Notes: generated from the sequence alone by a model not told the origin. DNA of 64,000 bases from Geosiphon pyriformis (GCA_016748015.1 JAAOMT010000590.1:1107-65106), one strand, 5' to 3'; shown: positions 23,900 through 36,369, counted from the stretch's first letter. A program made the numbers and translations.

Positions 23900-25550
23900 A
23901 GGTACTTGATATTGTTGTATTGGTAAAAATTGTTGGTATTACTACTGTGGAACAGGCTAATAGTAATTATTCTGTTGTTAAAATCTTAAAAAGTAGTAAA
24001 CAGATATTGAAGATAGAAATTGGTAATAAGATTGTTAAAATTGAGAATAATGTTAATTATTCTTGTTTTGTTGGTTTCTTTGCATTTTTTGCAATCTTGT
24101 TTCTAATATTCTGGAATTTTACAATAATGACAGCTTTGTGATTAGTTGTTGAATAATGAAAGATAATTGTTTTGATTGTATTGTTAAAGTAGTTAATATT
24201 TTTGAGGTTGTTGCTATTGTTATTGGTTGGTAAAATAGTTTTCAACTTTCTTTGCAAGTTGGTCTATTTTTTTTTCAACCACTAAGCTGATTTTTCCAAT
24301 AGCAAGATTTATATTCTTTGTGTGATTTGCTTTTTTCATGGCTATTTCATAGTTTTTTACATGTTAAATAGCTGTAACTAAGTTTGCTAAAGCATAAAAG
24401 CAACTTTTTTAATTAATTTGTTTTCTAATTCTGCAATAAACTGATCCAAAATCTGGGCATTGAAATAATATTTATTGGTTTCTAATTGTCAAATTTGTCA
24501 AAGAAGTTTGTTAAATTTCTCAAAATAGGTTATGACAGATTCAGATGGTTTTTGTTTAATGTTTTGAAATCAGTTTTAAAGTATAATAGATGTGTTGTTG
24601 GTAAATTGTTATAAAAAAGCATTTTTGAATACTTGCCAGTTTACAAAAAATGCATCTAAGTTTTCAAACCATTTTTTTGCTGTTTCTTGAAGAAAATATG
24701 AAATTGCTTTTAGCATTTTTGCTATAGTCTATCTATTTGCATCTTTTGCTTTCTGGATTTTGTTAAGCTATTCTTGTGAACTGCTATTAATATTTTTTTC
24801 TGTAAATTCAGTAATTTTTACAATGTATGTAGTTGTTATTTTTTTTTTATTTTCAGTAATTTCTTTTTGTTTTAATTCAGTTTTTTCATTTTCTAAGTTT
24901 TTTAAATAATTATTTTGATTTTCTTTTAAGTAATCAAGAAGATTGGTGCTGGTTGATATTGATTCTTGCTGTTGAATAAGACTCTTAGATAACTGAAAAT
25001 TTTTTAGTCTTAAGAACTAGATAAGTAATAAGTTTGGGGTTTGCTATTAAGCAAGTGAAATTGGAAATATTATAATAGAAAGTGGTAATTTGATATTAAT
25101 TCTTTTGTTTGGAGTTTATAAGTGTTTAGCAGTTATTTTTGGTGTTTTCAGAGTATTAGAAGTGATTTTTGAGTGTTTGTTTCAATATTTGTTTGCCTTT
25201 GTTGCTTGTTTTAGTTTTTGATTCAAAACCAAAAGAGAATTTAGATTGTATAGGGTATTTTTCTTTACAATATTAAATAATATTGTAGTTAAGTTCTTGA
25301 AAATAGATGTCAAGTGTTTTACTGTTAAGGTTTTCAATTTTTAAGTGAAAATAGTACAATAAATTTTTGTAAAGATTGCCTTTGACTTTTGAAATGTTGT
25401 AATCTCCAATAAAATAATTGTTAATGTAATTTTCAATATATTGGTACAGTAATTTCTTAAAAATTTTAATTCTATCTTGGATTTTGAATCTTTGCTTACA
25501 GTGAATGTAAATTAACTGATAATATTCTAAAGTTGTTGTGTCTATGGAGT
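23900..25550 (-). pseudogene. Element C gag
   Basis: The N-terminal part at 25190-25550 (minus) matches the first B frame (CKQRFKIQD, YIENYINNYFIGDYNISKV). The capsid-like part follows at about 24400-24850, and a Lys/Asn/Gln-rich basic segment with a decayed knuckle lies near 24050-24200. A Gln-rich linker sits between. Frameshifts separate the N-terminal and capsid parts, as in B, so either two frames existed originally or both copies share an inherited shift. Confidence 0.6.
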
Positions 25551-25582
25551 TACTACTTTGAAGTTGTTATTACTGTGTTATT

Positions 25583-25599
25583 TTTATAAAAGAGCACCA
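25583..25599 (-). other. Element C primer binding site
   Basis: The minus strand reads TGGTGCTCTTTTATAAA, two bases inside the 5' LTR. Element B has TGGTGCTCTTCTATGGA at the equivalent place. Only the first eight bases agree with the family 2/3 sites, so family 1 may use a different tRNA. Confidence 0.55.
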
Positions 25600-25601
25600 A
25601 A

Positions 25602-26560
25602 TATTACTGAAGATTTTTAGTCTTTTTTCTTGAATGTTATTAATGTCTGTTTGTTGTAAATTCACATTTTTTAAAAGTTGTTGAATCTTTAATAACTGAA
25701 TTTATCTTCAAATTATCTCTTATAATTTGAATTGTTGGGCTTATAAGTGAAATAACTAATTCTGTACCAGTTACTTTATATAGTTACATTGTAATAAACA
25801 TTAACTCTTTTCCAGAAATTGCTTATCTGAAAACTCACTAAAAAATGTGTAGTTACTTTGTAATAAAAGTCAACTCTTTTACAAAAATTCTATCTGTAAG
25901 CTACCTTAATAATTATAATAAGAAAATAGAAAAAAAATAAAAGAAATGTAAAAGAAATAAAATTCTGTCAAGAAAAACGTTTTTTATCCAAGTTTGGAAT
26001 CACTAACAAATTATTGAAATTGGTAGCTTATTAATTTTAAAACGTTAATTGGGTTTTTTTTGTGAATTCTAAATATAATAATTAAGAATTTGGTTTTCAA
26101 ATATTTTTAATTTTTATTTGATTTTGTATAAATAGGTAAAAAATGATTTGTTCTAATTAAGATATCTAAAGTAAGATTCATTTTTTTAAAGAGAAAAGCT
26201 CTTCTTTTATACAACTTGTTATAATACTAGTCTTTGAACTTGCACTTTTTTTTTGGCTACAATTTCAACAAACTAAAAATACATTTTGGTAAATTACAAG
26301 TTATTTTTACAAACTATTGATTATTTCGACCAATTTCTGCTAATTCAGCGAATTTTTGAATATTAAATAGTTCAAAGTATTGTGTAATTTGATCATCTTA
26401 ATTTTTATAGTACAAATTGGGTTATTAATTGAATGATAATATTTAATAATTTGATTAAATAATAAGTAATAATTGAAATAATAATAATATATACTAATTA
26501 ATAATAGAAATTATAAAAGTAATTTTATGCTAATTAATAGCTAAAATTCTATTGATAACA
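25602..26560 (-). repeat. Element C 5' LTR (family 1)
   Basis: A 959-bp LTR. The left edge TATTACTGAAG is TGTTACTGAAG with one G-to-A change, and the right edge is ATTGATAACA. It pairs with 16797-17715. The two differ by many scattered substitutions, mostly transitions, and a few short indels, so this insertion is not recent. It holds a CCGAAAT-like motif and TATAAA-like tracts, as in other family-1 LTRs. Confidence 0.9.
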
Positions 26561-27403
26561 ACAATTACTGAAGGTAAGTTTTAAGGAATAATAGAAGCTA
26601 GGCTTAGATTATTTGAGTTTTGCTGGGCTTAAATAATCAGAATTTAGATTTCTGAATTTTCTAAAATCTGGTTTTGATAATTAAATTCCTGATTTTTATT
26701 TTTCTTTTCTTCTAAGTCAGTTATTTCCCAAAGACTGGCAGTTTCAAAATCTGATTGTAATAGTAGTGATTAATATTTTGATAATATTATTGGTAACAAA
26801 TTAAATCTCTTGAAATACTCATCATAGATTTTCAATAATTTAGCTTTTTTCTGTTTACACTAAAATAGAATTCTAACTAATGGTAGTTTTATGGTTAATG
26901 TGATTATGCTTATTGATGTTATATTAATAATATTTCCTAAAATATAATAGTTTAATAATTAAATAAGTGAAATAACTCTTGGTTTTTTCTAAGTAGATGA
27001 TTGTATTTTTTTGGTGTTTCTGCTGGTGTTTGTAATTTTTCTTTGTTTACAAAAGTAATAAAAAATTTCTGTTGAGTGAATTTTTAATTTTTTTATTTAT
27101 TTTTGTAATTTTTGGTATAAACAGATAGTTTGGAAAAAGTGTAGTGCTTTGGAATAATTTACTATTAAAGTTGTTAAAAGTGGTTTCTAAATCTTCTTTA
27201 ACTCTTAAGTATAATTTAATTTTTTCATTAATATAGAAATTAAAAGTGGATTCTGCTGGCCAATAATTATTTGTTAATCTTAGATGATTTTTATAGTCTT
27301 AAAATAAGAATTTTGCAAATTCTAAATAATTTTCTTCTATATTTTTTTGGTCTGCTACTTTTTTGAATAACTGTTATTAGTACTGGTTTTTTGCTAGATA
27401 ATA
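26561..27403 (-). mobile_element. Element A, 5' leader and gag N-terminus (resumes after C)
   Basis: The continuation of element A on the right of element C. It aligns with G 37260-38117, including the AATTGTG and CAAAGAAAAATTACAAA segments and a Pro/Thr-rich linker near 27010. G's matching frames are open at 37498-37743 and 37779-38135; here they are more broken. No separate gene. Confidence 0.7.
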
Positions 27404-27420
27404 CTTCACAGAAAGCACCA
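27404..27420 (-). other. Element A primer binding site
   Basis: The minus strand reads TGGTGCTTTCTGTGAAG, two bases inside the LTR end, identical to the site of family-3 element D (41675-41691). Confidence 0.7.
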
Positions 27421-27422
27421 AA

Positions 27423-27657
27423 TATTACAAATGATTATTTGGAATGTAAAAACAAATAACAAATCTGTAACTTGGTATTCAATAGTTGATTTGTTGATAA
27501 AATTTAAAGGTTTTCATATTTGAAAGTTTTAGTTGAGTCTTTTATATAATAGACAAAGATTCAATGATAATATTTTTTTGGAATGTTTCTAGTTTCTTTC
27601 CTAACTTTCAAGTTAGTATGCTTTGGTGTTTGTAGCTTTTCAAAATATGTATTTTAT
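27423..27657 (-). repeat. Element A 5' LTR, 3'-end part, split by element G
   Basis: Starts TATTACAAATGATT next to the primer site and runs 235 bp before being interrupted by the TGTTACAAAT end of element G. It continues at 40066-40140 on the far side of G. The rest of the LTR is at 63015-63601 because of an inversion. Confidence 0.75.
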
Positions 27658-28566
27658 TGTTACAAATAATTATTTGGGGTGTTAATATAAATAACAAATT
27701 CATAACTTGTTGTTTAATAAGTAATATGATTGATAATATCTAAAAAATTTTCTGTCTAAAAGTTTTGGTTGAGTTTTTTGTATAATAAACAGAAATTTAA
27801 GTATTGTTTTATCTGTAGCTTTCCAGAATCGCAATTTCATTGAATTTTTTTCTCAGTATGATAGTTGGCAATTCTCTGGTAAGCAATTCTTAATTTTTAT
27901 ATATTCTAATCTCTTATAAAAGTTTTTTATCAAGCAATCTTTGACATTAATAACTCAGCACTTTTATTTTTTTAATCAATTAGTAAATAACCAAAAAAAT
28001 AAAACAAAAAAAATAAATAAAAAAAATAAAAAAAATAAACCAAAGCAGTTAAAATTAGTATTCTGTCAATAGTCATAATCAAAAATTATTGGCCCAGTAT
28101 TATTAAGTATTAGCAATTATTAACATAAATTATTGATAGGAAAAAAATAGATTATGGTAATAATAAGTATTTTATTAATATTTGGTATTTTCACTTTAAG
28201 TTATAAAATACTATTGTATAAAAAAATAGATAGAAAAATTGAAACTGAAGATTTTAAACTAAGAATTTTTTATATTAATTTTGTCTTTTCTGGTTTTAAT
28301 GCTACTGCTATATATATAAATTTTGTTATATAAGATTTCTTAAATTCTTTAATTTTCTATTCAGGAATCCTGAAATTTTTGAAATTCTGCAATTCTTTAA
28401 GAGAAATCCTGGAACTCTGGAATTCTGTAATTTTTTCTAAAAGAATCCTGTAATTCTAAAATTCTGCAATTCCTTGACAGAAATCTTAAAATTCTCTTTT
28501 ATTATATCTATTTCTGATTGGCTAATTTATATACTAATATGTAATTTATATATTCTATAAGTAACA
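27658..28566 (-). repeat. Element G 3' LTR (family 2)
   Basis: A 909-bp LTR with ends TGTTACAAATAATT and TATAAGTAACA. An internal minisatellite of GAATTCTG/GAAATCCTG-type units lies at about 28370-28500. A purine tract (AAAAAAAAAGAAAATAA on the minus strand) abuts the right edge. The left flank TTAT (27654-27657) pairs with CTGT (40066-40069) as a 4-bp target duplication differing only by C/T and G/A. Confidence 0.85.
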
Positions 28567-28569
28567 TTA

Positions 28570-29280
28570 TTTTCTTTTTTTTAATATTAAGTTCTATCAA
28601 GATTTCTCAAATTTTTTAACTCTTACTTTTGAATTAAATTCTTAATTTTATTTTCTAAAATTAGTTGGGTAATTTGGATTTGTAGTTTTTGGAATTATAT
28701 ATTGGTTATTTTTCTCAATTAATTACTGGTTACTGTATTTATTATTGAATAAAGTAGTATTTTTGGTTGGTCTTAAAATTCTGCTTGTAAACAGTAAATA
28801 GTTAATGCTTGTGTTGATAGATTGTTTTTCTCCACAAATTATTTAAGTTGGTATATTATTGATATATTAAATAACTATTTTGTTTTGTCAGTATATAAAT
28901 TCTGAATATTAATAGTCTGTCCCAAATGATAATAACAAAAGTTCTTTGGAAATTGTTGTGTCCACTAATTCCAAGTTTTTTTTGTTAACTTTTGGTATAT
29001 TATATCTGTTTTTGGTATTTTTATTGACAATTTTACTTTTGCTATTATCTTGTCTATTGTGTTTTTTGGTTTTTTGTCTTAATGTTTTTTTTTAGTATTC
29101 TTGTATTGAATAATTTATTGGTTGATTATAATTTTTATGTTTTATTGTTGTCACTAAATCAATTGGAATAGTTGCTATATAAGTAAATAAATGTCATTAA
29201 TAACTTCTATTTTTCTGTTATTTTTATTATGTATACTGTGTCTTTATATATTATTTTTGTTAATCAATTTAACATGTTTA
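28570..29280 (-). pseudogene. Element G post-integrase region (ORF3-equivalent)
   Basis: The minus strand yields a Lys/Asn-rich reading frame with VTTIKHKNYNQPINYSIQ near 29150, KLRQK-type basic stretches, and NIPKVNKKNLELVDTTISKE near 28960. It matches element A 9470-10180 in position. No known domain. It is basic and low-complexity, so a nucleic-acid-binding role would be guesswork. Confidence 0.4.
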
Positions 29281-29299
29281 TATTAATAATTATAATTGA

Positions 29300-30258
29300 T
29301 TTCAGATCTTGTGGAAGCTTATCTGGTTAGATTAATATTTGTTGTACTCCTAACTGTGAAATATTACTAGTAGATAATAATGCTATATTATAGTATGGTT
29401 TCAATTAATCTCTATATATTGCTTTGGCTAAAATTTTGTTGTCTTATCTTAGTTTGTAAGCTCTATTTCTCAGAATTTTTTCAATGTAAAATGGTCTGTC
29501 CCATTTGGGATCAAATTTTCTACTATATTGTTTTTCTGCTTAAATACAATATAGAAGTACTTTGTTTTCAATCCTAAATTCGACTGGTTTATCTGATAAC
29601 TGGTTGTCATGTCTTTCTTTTTGTTTTTCTTGTGACTTTTGAATATTGTTAGCTGCTCTTTGCTATTTGTTTTCTAGGTTTCTATTATGTTATATGTTTT
29701 TTTCAACAATGTTTCTTGAAAATTGGCTTCTGTTATTAGGTTTATTAAATATATTTTGACTTCTATTTCAACTGATACAGTTATTGTTCTCTTATATACC
29801 AATTCAAATAGTGTTGCTTGTGTGGTATCTTGCTTTATAGTCTGATAAGCAAATAATACTGATGATATAAACAAATTCCATTCATCCTGGTTTTTTTGAC
29901 TTATTTTGGCAATTGCTTCACACAATATTCTATTGAATCTTTTGACTAAACTATTTATTTGTGAATGATATAGCAATAATAATAGTCTCTTGATTTCAAA
30001 TCTTTAACTTAATTCTGCTAATGTTCTGTTTACAAAATAAGTTTTTTGATCTGATTATAGTTCTTTTAGACATCTATGTTGGCAAATCAAATCTTGATGA
30101 ATGAATTTGGCTACAGATTTTGCATCTGCTCTTTGAATTGTATTTGCTTCTGGCTATTTTATAAAATAATCTATAGCTACTACAATATATTTGTTGTCTC
30201 TGCTGGTTATTGTTAATGGTCCAACTAAATCAATTCCAATTTAATTAAATAATTGTTT
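29300..30258 (-). pseudogene. Element G integrase, C-terminal and catalytic part
   Basis: The minus frame at 29674-29976 encodes YHSQINSLVKRFNRILCEAI, where gypsy integrases have TNGLVERFN. The catalytic Glu is Lys, matching a GAA-to-AAA transition. VLFAYQTIKQDTTQATLFEL follows. The first and second Asp regions lie near 30230 and 30060 and are degraded. The DNA-transposon-like segment separates this part from the zinc-binding N-terminus. Confidence 0.7.
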
Positions 30259-30265
30259 CACTATT

Positions 30266-31665
30266 ACCAGTGGTTTTTGTCGATTTTTGAAACATTTTTT
30301 AGCTCAACTAATAATACATATTATCATAATTATGCTACTAATTATAGCATATTATGTGTGTATAGACTATTTCAGTGAGTGAAAAAACAAAAAAAGATAT
30401 GTAATAAAGTTGTTAAAAATGAAAAAAGTATTGTTATTATTATTTGTTTTTGGACAAAAACCAGTCTTAAATATTTTAAAAAAAAAAGAGAAGTCACATC
30501 TTTTTACCTATATCAAAAACACAACCAGCAACAAGGAAAAACCAAAACTACTTTATAAAATTATAACCAGAATTTTTTCAATTAGTCATCAAAAAAGTGT
30601 GGTGTTTAAATACCCACTTTGAAAACAAATTTATATGAATTATAAAAGAATTGTAAAAGTAAAACATAAATGAAATAGATTTTAATTAAACATTTTTATT
30701 GTTGAGACTATTTTTTAACAAGGTAATATTTTATTACTTATTTTCATATTTAATAACTTGTTCAATAAAACAAGACTTAATATAAAATAGTAATAACACA
30801 TAATTTAAAAGATCAGAAGTAATAAAACAACTTGAAATGGTGATAACAAATAGGTAAAAGATTATAAACAATATTATTCCAAATAGTAATAAAGAATATG
30901 GGAAAACATATTTGAGATTATTATAACAAGTATTTAGAGCATAAGAAGAGAGAAAAAAAGAGTAAAGAATAAAAGAAAGAACTAACTACTTACTATAAAA
31001 CTATAACAAAGAGTTGGCTTAGTATTGAACTGATACTTTTCTGAGCTGATAAAAAAGCTGTATATATAGTTAAATTACATCAAATCTATATACTATATTA
31101 AAACTATTTAAAATACATCAATTATTTATATATTTTAATTTAATTAATTCATAATAAGCTTACTTGACATGTTATTTCCCAAAAACTAGTGATTTTAAGA
31201 TGATCAAATTTAGATGGCTGGATCTAAAACATTAATTATAAATCAATAATACCAATTGTGATTATGATCAACATAATCAGAAGTATATCAATTAATTATA
31301 TTTCTTAATAACTACTTTTAAATATTGATTACAGATCTGAAATGTTAGATTGTTTTAATAAGAGCATATGAGAATTTTGGAGCATAACAAAATCTGTTAT
31401 TATCAGATTACATATGTCAATCATTCATTTTCATTGGTGTTTCTTAATTTGCCAAGATTTTTTTGTATTCAACTTAGTTAAATTGTTAGATTGTGCTATA
31501 TTTTTTTGTTTTAATTGGTTTAATTACTGATCATTTATTTTAGATTGCTGGCTGATTTTGTTGATTAAATGTGATAATATAAGTCTTTTTTGCATGAATT
31601 TGATGTTAATTTTTATTGTATATGTTGTAATTTTTGCATTAAAAAACATGAAAATTTTCTAATAA
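30266..31665. mobile_element. 1.4-kb insertion in element G integrase, DNA-transposon-like (hAT-like?)
   Basis: Sequence absent from the matching part of element A (11150-11190) and flanked by direct repeats CACTATT at 30259-30265 and 31666-31672. The left end reads ACCAGTGGTTTTTGTC. The right end, reverse-complemented, is TTATTAGAAAATTTTC, an imperfect inverted match at best. A 7-8 bp duplication with a CAGTG-like end suggests hAT. A small plus frame (30410-30622) ends SHQKSVVFKY, vaguely like the start of a BED finger. None of this is decisive, and no transposase core is readable. Confidence 0.5.
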
Positions 31666-31672
31666 CACTATT

Positions 31673-31830
31673 TTGATTGGTTTCAATTATTTGCTGAGTT
31701 TTGTTTCTCCTCTCTTCTGACAAATATCACAATTTTAAACATATTAGATAATATTTAAATACATGATTGGCCAATAGTATCTTTTTCTGGTTTTTTCTAT
31801 AGTTGCTTCTTTATTGAAATGTTCTGCTGT
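31673..31830 (-). pseudogene. Element G integrase N-terminal zinc-binding part
   Basis: The continuation of G's integrase beyond the 1.4-kb insertion. It aligns with element A 11160-11330: a CNI/C-type segment (TCACAATTTTAAACATATTAG near 31723-31743 on the plus strand) and the His-rich start near 31820. Only the split and homology are certain. Confidence 0.5.
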
Positions 31831-31859
31831 TGGATTAACATATATGTTATATAGTATTG

Positions 31860-33300
31860 TTTTCTTCTCTGGTTCTGTAATTATTCTGGTTGGTTAATCT
31901 GAATTTTTTCTGTTTTTTTAATAAAGTATATTTTGGTGAGTAATAAAGTATTTTGATTGTTGTTTTATGTTGTTTTGTTTTTTTTGAGATAATTTTTCCT
32001 TGAACTATTAAGTATTGATATAGTGTTAAAGTTGTTGGTATTTTTGTGTTTATTTTTTGTTATATTTTTGGGTTAAAATGTTTTTAAATTTGTTTTATTT
32101 ATGACAAACCATTAGTATTTTCATTTTTTTTTTATAATATACAGTATAAATATATAATGAAAGTTTTATTTTCTATCTTATATAATAATTGTTTCTAAAT
32201 TTTTGTTTTTAAATTGATGTCAATTCTTTGTAATTAGTGTATATCTTGAATTTTTGGCTTAAGTATTTTTTCTACTTGATAAATGTCCAATAAATAGTTA
32301 AGTGTTCTAATGCTAGTGTTTCATAGTTTTTTTTAGTTGGGCTTAAGCTTCAGCTGGTGTATACTACTGGATGTTTTCTTCTATCCAGTTTTTTTTGAAA
32401 TAATATTGCTTTCAATGCTTGGCCTAATATATTTGTGATAATAATAAATAACTTGCTGTAATCTAAATAGATCAAAACTGAAGCTTGAATAAGTCTTCTT
32501 TGCAAGATGTCAAAAACATCTTGTTAAGCTTCTATTTATTCATATTTTATGTTCTTGGCTTAAAATTGGTAGAGTGGTTGAACCAATTTGGAAAAGTTTT
32601 GGATAAAGTGGCAATAATATTCTGTAAATTCCAAAAATGCTCTTAATTCTGTAAGATTTGTTGATACTGGAAAGTTCTTGACAATTTTTAATTTATTGGA
32701 ATCTGTTTTAATGCTGTTTTTGTCTATGACATGTCCCAAAAATTTCAGTTTTGTTTTGCCAAAGAAGTATTTGGTTGTATTTAGTTTTAATTCAGCTTTT
32801 TTTAGTCTTTTAAACACTTGCTATAGATAATAAAGATGATTATCAGATGTTTTTAAGAACAGTTATTCAAATAAACTACTACTAATTTCTATAGTAACTT
32901 AGTATAAACAATTTCTATGAGTTATTAGAAGATGGCTGGTGTATTGGTTAAGCTGAATAGCATGACTTCAAATTCGAAATTTTCTTTTCTTGTAATGAAT
33001 ATGGTTTTTTCTTTGTCTTCTGGTTTCATAGTTACTTGTTAGTAATTATTATCTAAATTCAGTATTAAGAACCATTTCTTTTTTTTAAAAGTATCAAATA
33101 ATTCCTGAATTTGTAAAGTCAGATAACTGTTTCCATAAGTAACACTATTAAGTTTTTTATAATCTATACAAAAGTAAATTTTTTTATTCTTTTTTTAAAC
33201 TAATATTACTGGTAATAATTATAGACTTATTAATGGCTGAATTAGTCTATTGTCTAGTATTTAGTTAATTTCTTATCAGATGGCTTTGCTGGTGGTATTT
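31860..33300 (-). pseudogene. Element G RNase H and reverse transcriptase
   Basis: Open minus stretch 32560-32817: FKRLKKAELKLNTTKYFFGK, FLGHVIDKNSIK and NLTELRAFLEFTEYYCHF, the C-terminal RT palm/thumb. Upstream, FCI..YKKLNS near 33170 and FVTIKPED-type segments near 33030 are readable. The catalytic box near 32864-32880 reads YLNN (usual YLDD), with both Asp lost. RNase H is poorly kept toward 31860. Confidence 0.65.
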
Positions 33301-33615
33301 TGTATGCTTTTTGTTTAATTAACATGACATTTCTTGTCTTGATTTAATGTTGAATGATGTCAGTTCTGCCAAATTCATTTTCATTGGCAAAAATATTAGT
33401 AAAATTGTTGGTAATATCTTGAACTGTATACATTGAAGTGGATCTAAGTTTTTTATATTTATTTGTTCTAATTTTTCTGGTTGGAACAAATAATATTTCT
33501 CTTGTCTATAGATTGTTTGTAATGTAATATTCACATATCTGCACAGTTGTAGAAAATCTGAAATGGGGTTTGGTGGTTAGTTTTCAGCTTTTGGGCTTAA
33601 GTATTTGTTGGTTGT

Positions 33616-34310
33616 TTATTTTGGCATTTTAATTATGCTTCTTATAATATTATAGACCAGAATTTTTATGTGACTAAAGTTTTTAACTGGTATATAAAGA
33701 TTGGTGAATCTAATTTTTTCTGATTCACAAATTGTAGCTTCTGCTTCAAAAATCTGAACTTGATCTTTTACTTTTTTTTCTATGTACTGGTTGTATGATA
33801 AAATAAAAATTGATTGATGGGTGAAAATAATTTTTTTCTTGTTAATAATTTCTTTTTTTGCCAAATTAATTGGTATGTCTATTCTATTCATGAATTTGAA
33901 TCCATTTATTTTTCTTGCTGTTATGCCTAATTCCTCTTTCTTTCTTACTAATACTAGTTGAATTATTTTAACCAGAGGCAGGAATATTGCCTGTGCTATT
34001 TTTTCATTGGACTTTACAGTATAAGTCTTTTCTAAGTTGTTTTGTAGCATTACAATAATATTTTTTACATATTCTGCATTAATGATTTCTTTTCTTATAT
34101 TGATTTCTTTTTTGCTAAACTACTTCTAAATTCTAGTTGAACTATTATTGTTGCTGGAATTTCCAGTGCTACTTTCAAAACAATACATGTGCATGAATGT
34201 GATTCTAATTTTATGGCATTTTTTCTTGGATATTTCAAATCAAATTCTACATTGATATCATGTATGTATTCTGACATAATATCTTCATTGTTATTGTTGA
34301 ACCATTTCAA
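33616..34310 (-). pseudogene. Element G dUTPase domain and linker
   Basis: The 34095-34310 frame holds motif 1 (VEFDLKYP) and motif 2 (EFRSSLAKK, nearly canonical). After a frameshift near 34100, motif 3 reads EIINAEYVKNI near 34075. The 33616-34050 frame holds motif 4 (NEKIAQAIFLPL, near 34000) and motif 5 (RKINGFKFMNRID near 33890; usual GGFGSTGR). This is the clearest motif 2/4 pair in family 2. The linker then runs towards RT. Confidence 0.7.
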
Positions 34311-34499
34311 TTTTTGGATCTTTAAAAAATCATGGAGTGTGATGTATTGTTTGGAGTTTAAATTAAGTCTAAATCATTGCTGTTGTTATTGCTATTTTAA
34401 ATAGAACTAAAGCCATTGTTATTGTTATTATTGTTATTATTGAAGTTTAAATCTGGATTAAATAATGATTCTAATTCTGTTTTGTAGCTGCTGATTGGT

Positions 34500-35200
34500 T
34501 TTTTTTCTGAGATTATGTAGATTATGTGTAGTAATAAATTGTAAATAATGTTACAATTATTACAATACTAGAAATCACATAAAATCAAACAGTGGTCACA
34601 TAAGTGAGTATTAAGCTGTTTTAAATATTGTTTTTGCTTCTCTTTAGTAGGTACTAATTCCTGATAATGTTCATAGAATTGTTTTGGATCTATAATGTCA
34701 AAAATAATATTAGAGTTTGGGATTTAAATGCTCTCTTCAGGTTTTGATAAGTTGTTTTTAATTGTTTTAATTTTTTTTAGAAACACACTCTCAATTTTGG
34801 CAATTATCATTCTCTAAATTTTATTGTTATTATAGAAACAGTTATCTAAACATTGTACAGCTCTTCTCTAAGCAGCATTTATTGGCATTTTTTTTCTTAC
34901 CCAATCACATATAAGAATTGTGTATTAACATAATTTGTCAGACATTTTTCTATGACCAGAAATGTTGTTCCATATTTTTTTGTCTAAAAAAGTCTCTCCA
35001 CAAACAAAACATAATTTGTTGTCCTATTTTTTTTGCTGTTTGGGTTGTCTAAAACATTCAAAGACACATGAGTGACAATAATATTTGGTTGCTGTTGGCC
35101 ATTTCTCATTGTTACTACAACATGTGCTTATTGTAGACAATTTTTTGTCACAATTAACACATATAAGCTTGGATTAATGGTAAGTTGAATTAAAATAATT
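34500..35200 (-). pseudogene. Element G Cys-rich module
   Basis: Minus-strand reading gives LICVNCDKKLSTISTCC (35130-35170), YYCHSCVFECF near 35060 and LCFVCGETF near 35000, then about 125 residues later HLCDHCLILCDF*YCNNC near 34560-34610. The two paired-Cys clusters resemble zinc ribbons or treble-clef fingers, but I cannot match a named family. Equivalent clusters exist in A, B, C, D and E. Confidence 0.6.
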
Positions 35201-35244
35201 GGTGGCATATAGAGTATAAATAGAAGTTGTTACTTGTAATTTTT

Positions 35245-35279
<35 letters not shown>

Positions 35280-35579
35280 ATATAGATACCAATAATAAAT
35301 AATTGTGGTCATTGTCAGCCTATAAGACTTGATAAGCTTTTTAGATAGGTTTTTTTTCTTCTTTTTTAAACCCAATTAGTAGTACTTGTGTAGTACTTGT
35401 TTTGAAATGATTACATATGGCTGGTACTTAAGTGTGTTGGCTATTTTGACTAAGTAATAACTCTTGAGTCGTCCAGTCAAGTACAGCATTGGTCTTGGAC
35501 AGCCAATTATTACTAACTAACACTTAGTATTGGATGACTTCTATGATGAGAATTTTGATTGGCACTATGATATTATTGA

Positions 35580-35800
35580 CTTTAAATGAGAAGTCCTTAA
35601 TCTTGCCAATTGGAGTTTTTATCATTCTATTAGCAGTAATAATTTAAATACTGGCAGTGTGATCAACTTAGTGACCTAATTGGTCTATAAATTGCTTAAT
35701 AATAATGCTATTTGCTAACCCATTATCTAGAATTAATTTGATGAATTGACTATCAACTTTAGTATTAGTGTATATTGTGATAATTGGTTTAGTATTAAAA
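35580..35800 (-). pseudogene. Element G aspartic protease
   Basis: The minus strand reads KLILDNGLANSIII at 35708-35745. DNG replaces DSG but the Asp and Gly are kept, so the active-site triplet is nearly intact. The second half near 35590-35640 has RMIKTPIGKIKDFSF and a NNWLSKTNAVLDW-like end near 35510. Confidence 0.65.
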
Positions 35801-36369
35801 GCAGCTCAACTAAATAATGACATTTTTATTTAGTTTTCTAATTCGAATGAAAAAATGGCTACTAAAAAATTGTTATTAGTGATAGTTGTTAAAGATATGT
35901 TGTTTATAAGTGGCTTTTGGTTAGTTTTCTAATTGTTAAATAAAGCATTTTCTGAAGTAACCAGAAAACTTAAATAGTTTTAGGAATTTGGGTTTTCTGT
36001 ATACCTGTTTTCTGAACTCCATTGACATAATCTTGATAGCTGAGTTAATAAACTGGAAATTGGTTGGTGTATTACTATTACTGATTTTTAGTTTTGTTGT
36101 ATATGTATGATTCTTAGTATTTGGTTTCTGGATGATATTTGAGCTGGGTTTTGTGGCAGTGTTAAGATAAATTGAAATTGATAAATTACTTGTGGCTATG
36201 GTTGATAAATAACTGGGACTAAGATTTAATAGATTGGAAGTATGTATATTGGTTGTTGCATTATTTGTAAGTAATAAGATTAATATTGATCTTGATTTAG
36301 GGAATAATTCGGAGTTTGAAATTAGCAATCAGAGTTTTGATATTGATTGCTCAATCATTAATTATTTAA

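Larger units (their letters stand above)
16797..26560 (-). mobile_element. Element C: full-length family-1 gypsy retrotransposon, 9.8 kb
   Basis: Two LTRs in the same (minus) orientation, a primer site inside the right LTR, a polypurine tract inside the left LTR, and gag-PR-Cys-dUTPase-RT-RH-IN-ORF3 between them. It interrupts element A: the flanks 16740-16796 and 26561-26640 join into one continuous sequence homologous to 37240-37330 of G. Stops are frequent but motif order is complete. The family is the same as B, which lies in the opposite orientation. Confidence 0.9.

Noticed and set aside
31000-31080. tRNA-like segment with GAGTTGGCTTAGTATTGAAC
   Set aside because: No acceptor or anticodon pairing could be built; chance resemblance to a D-arm.
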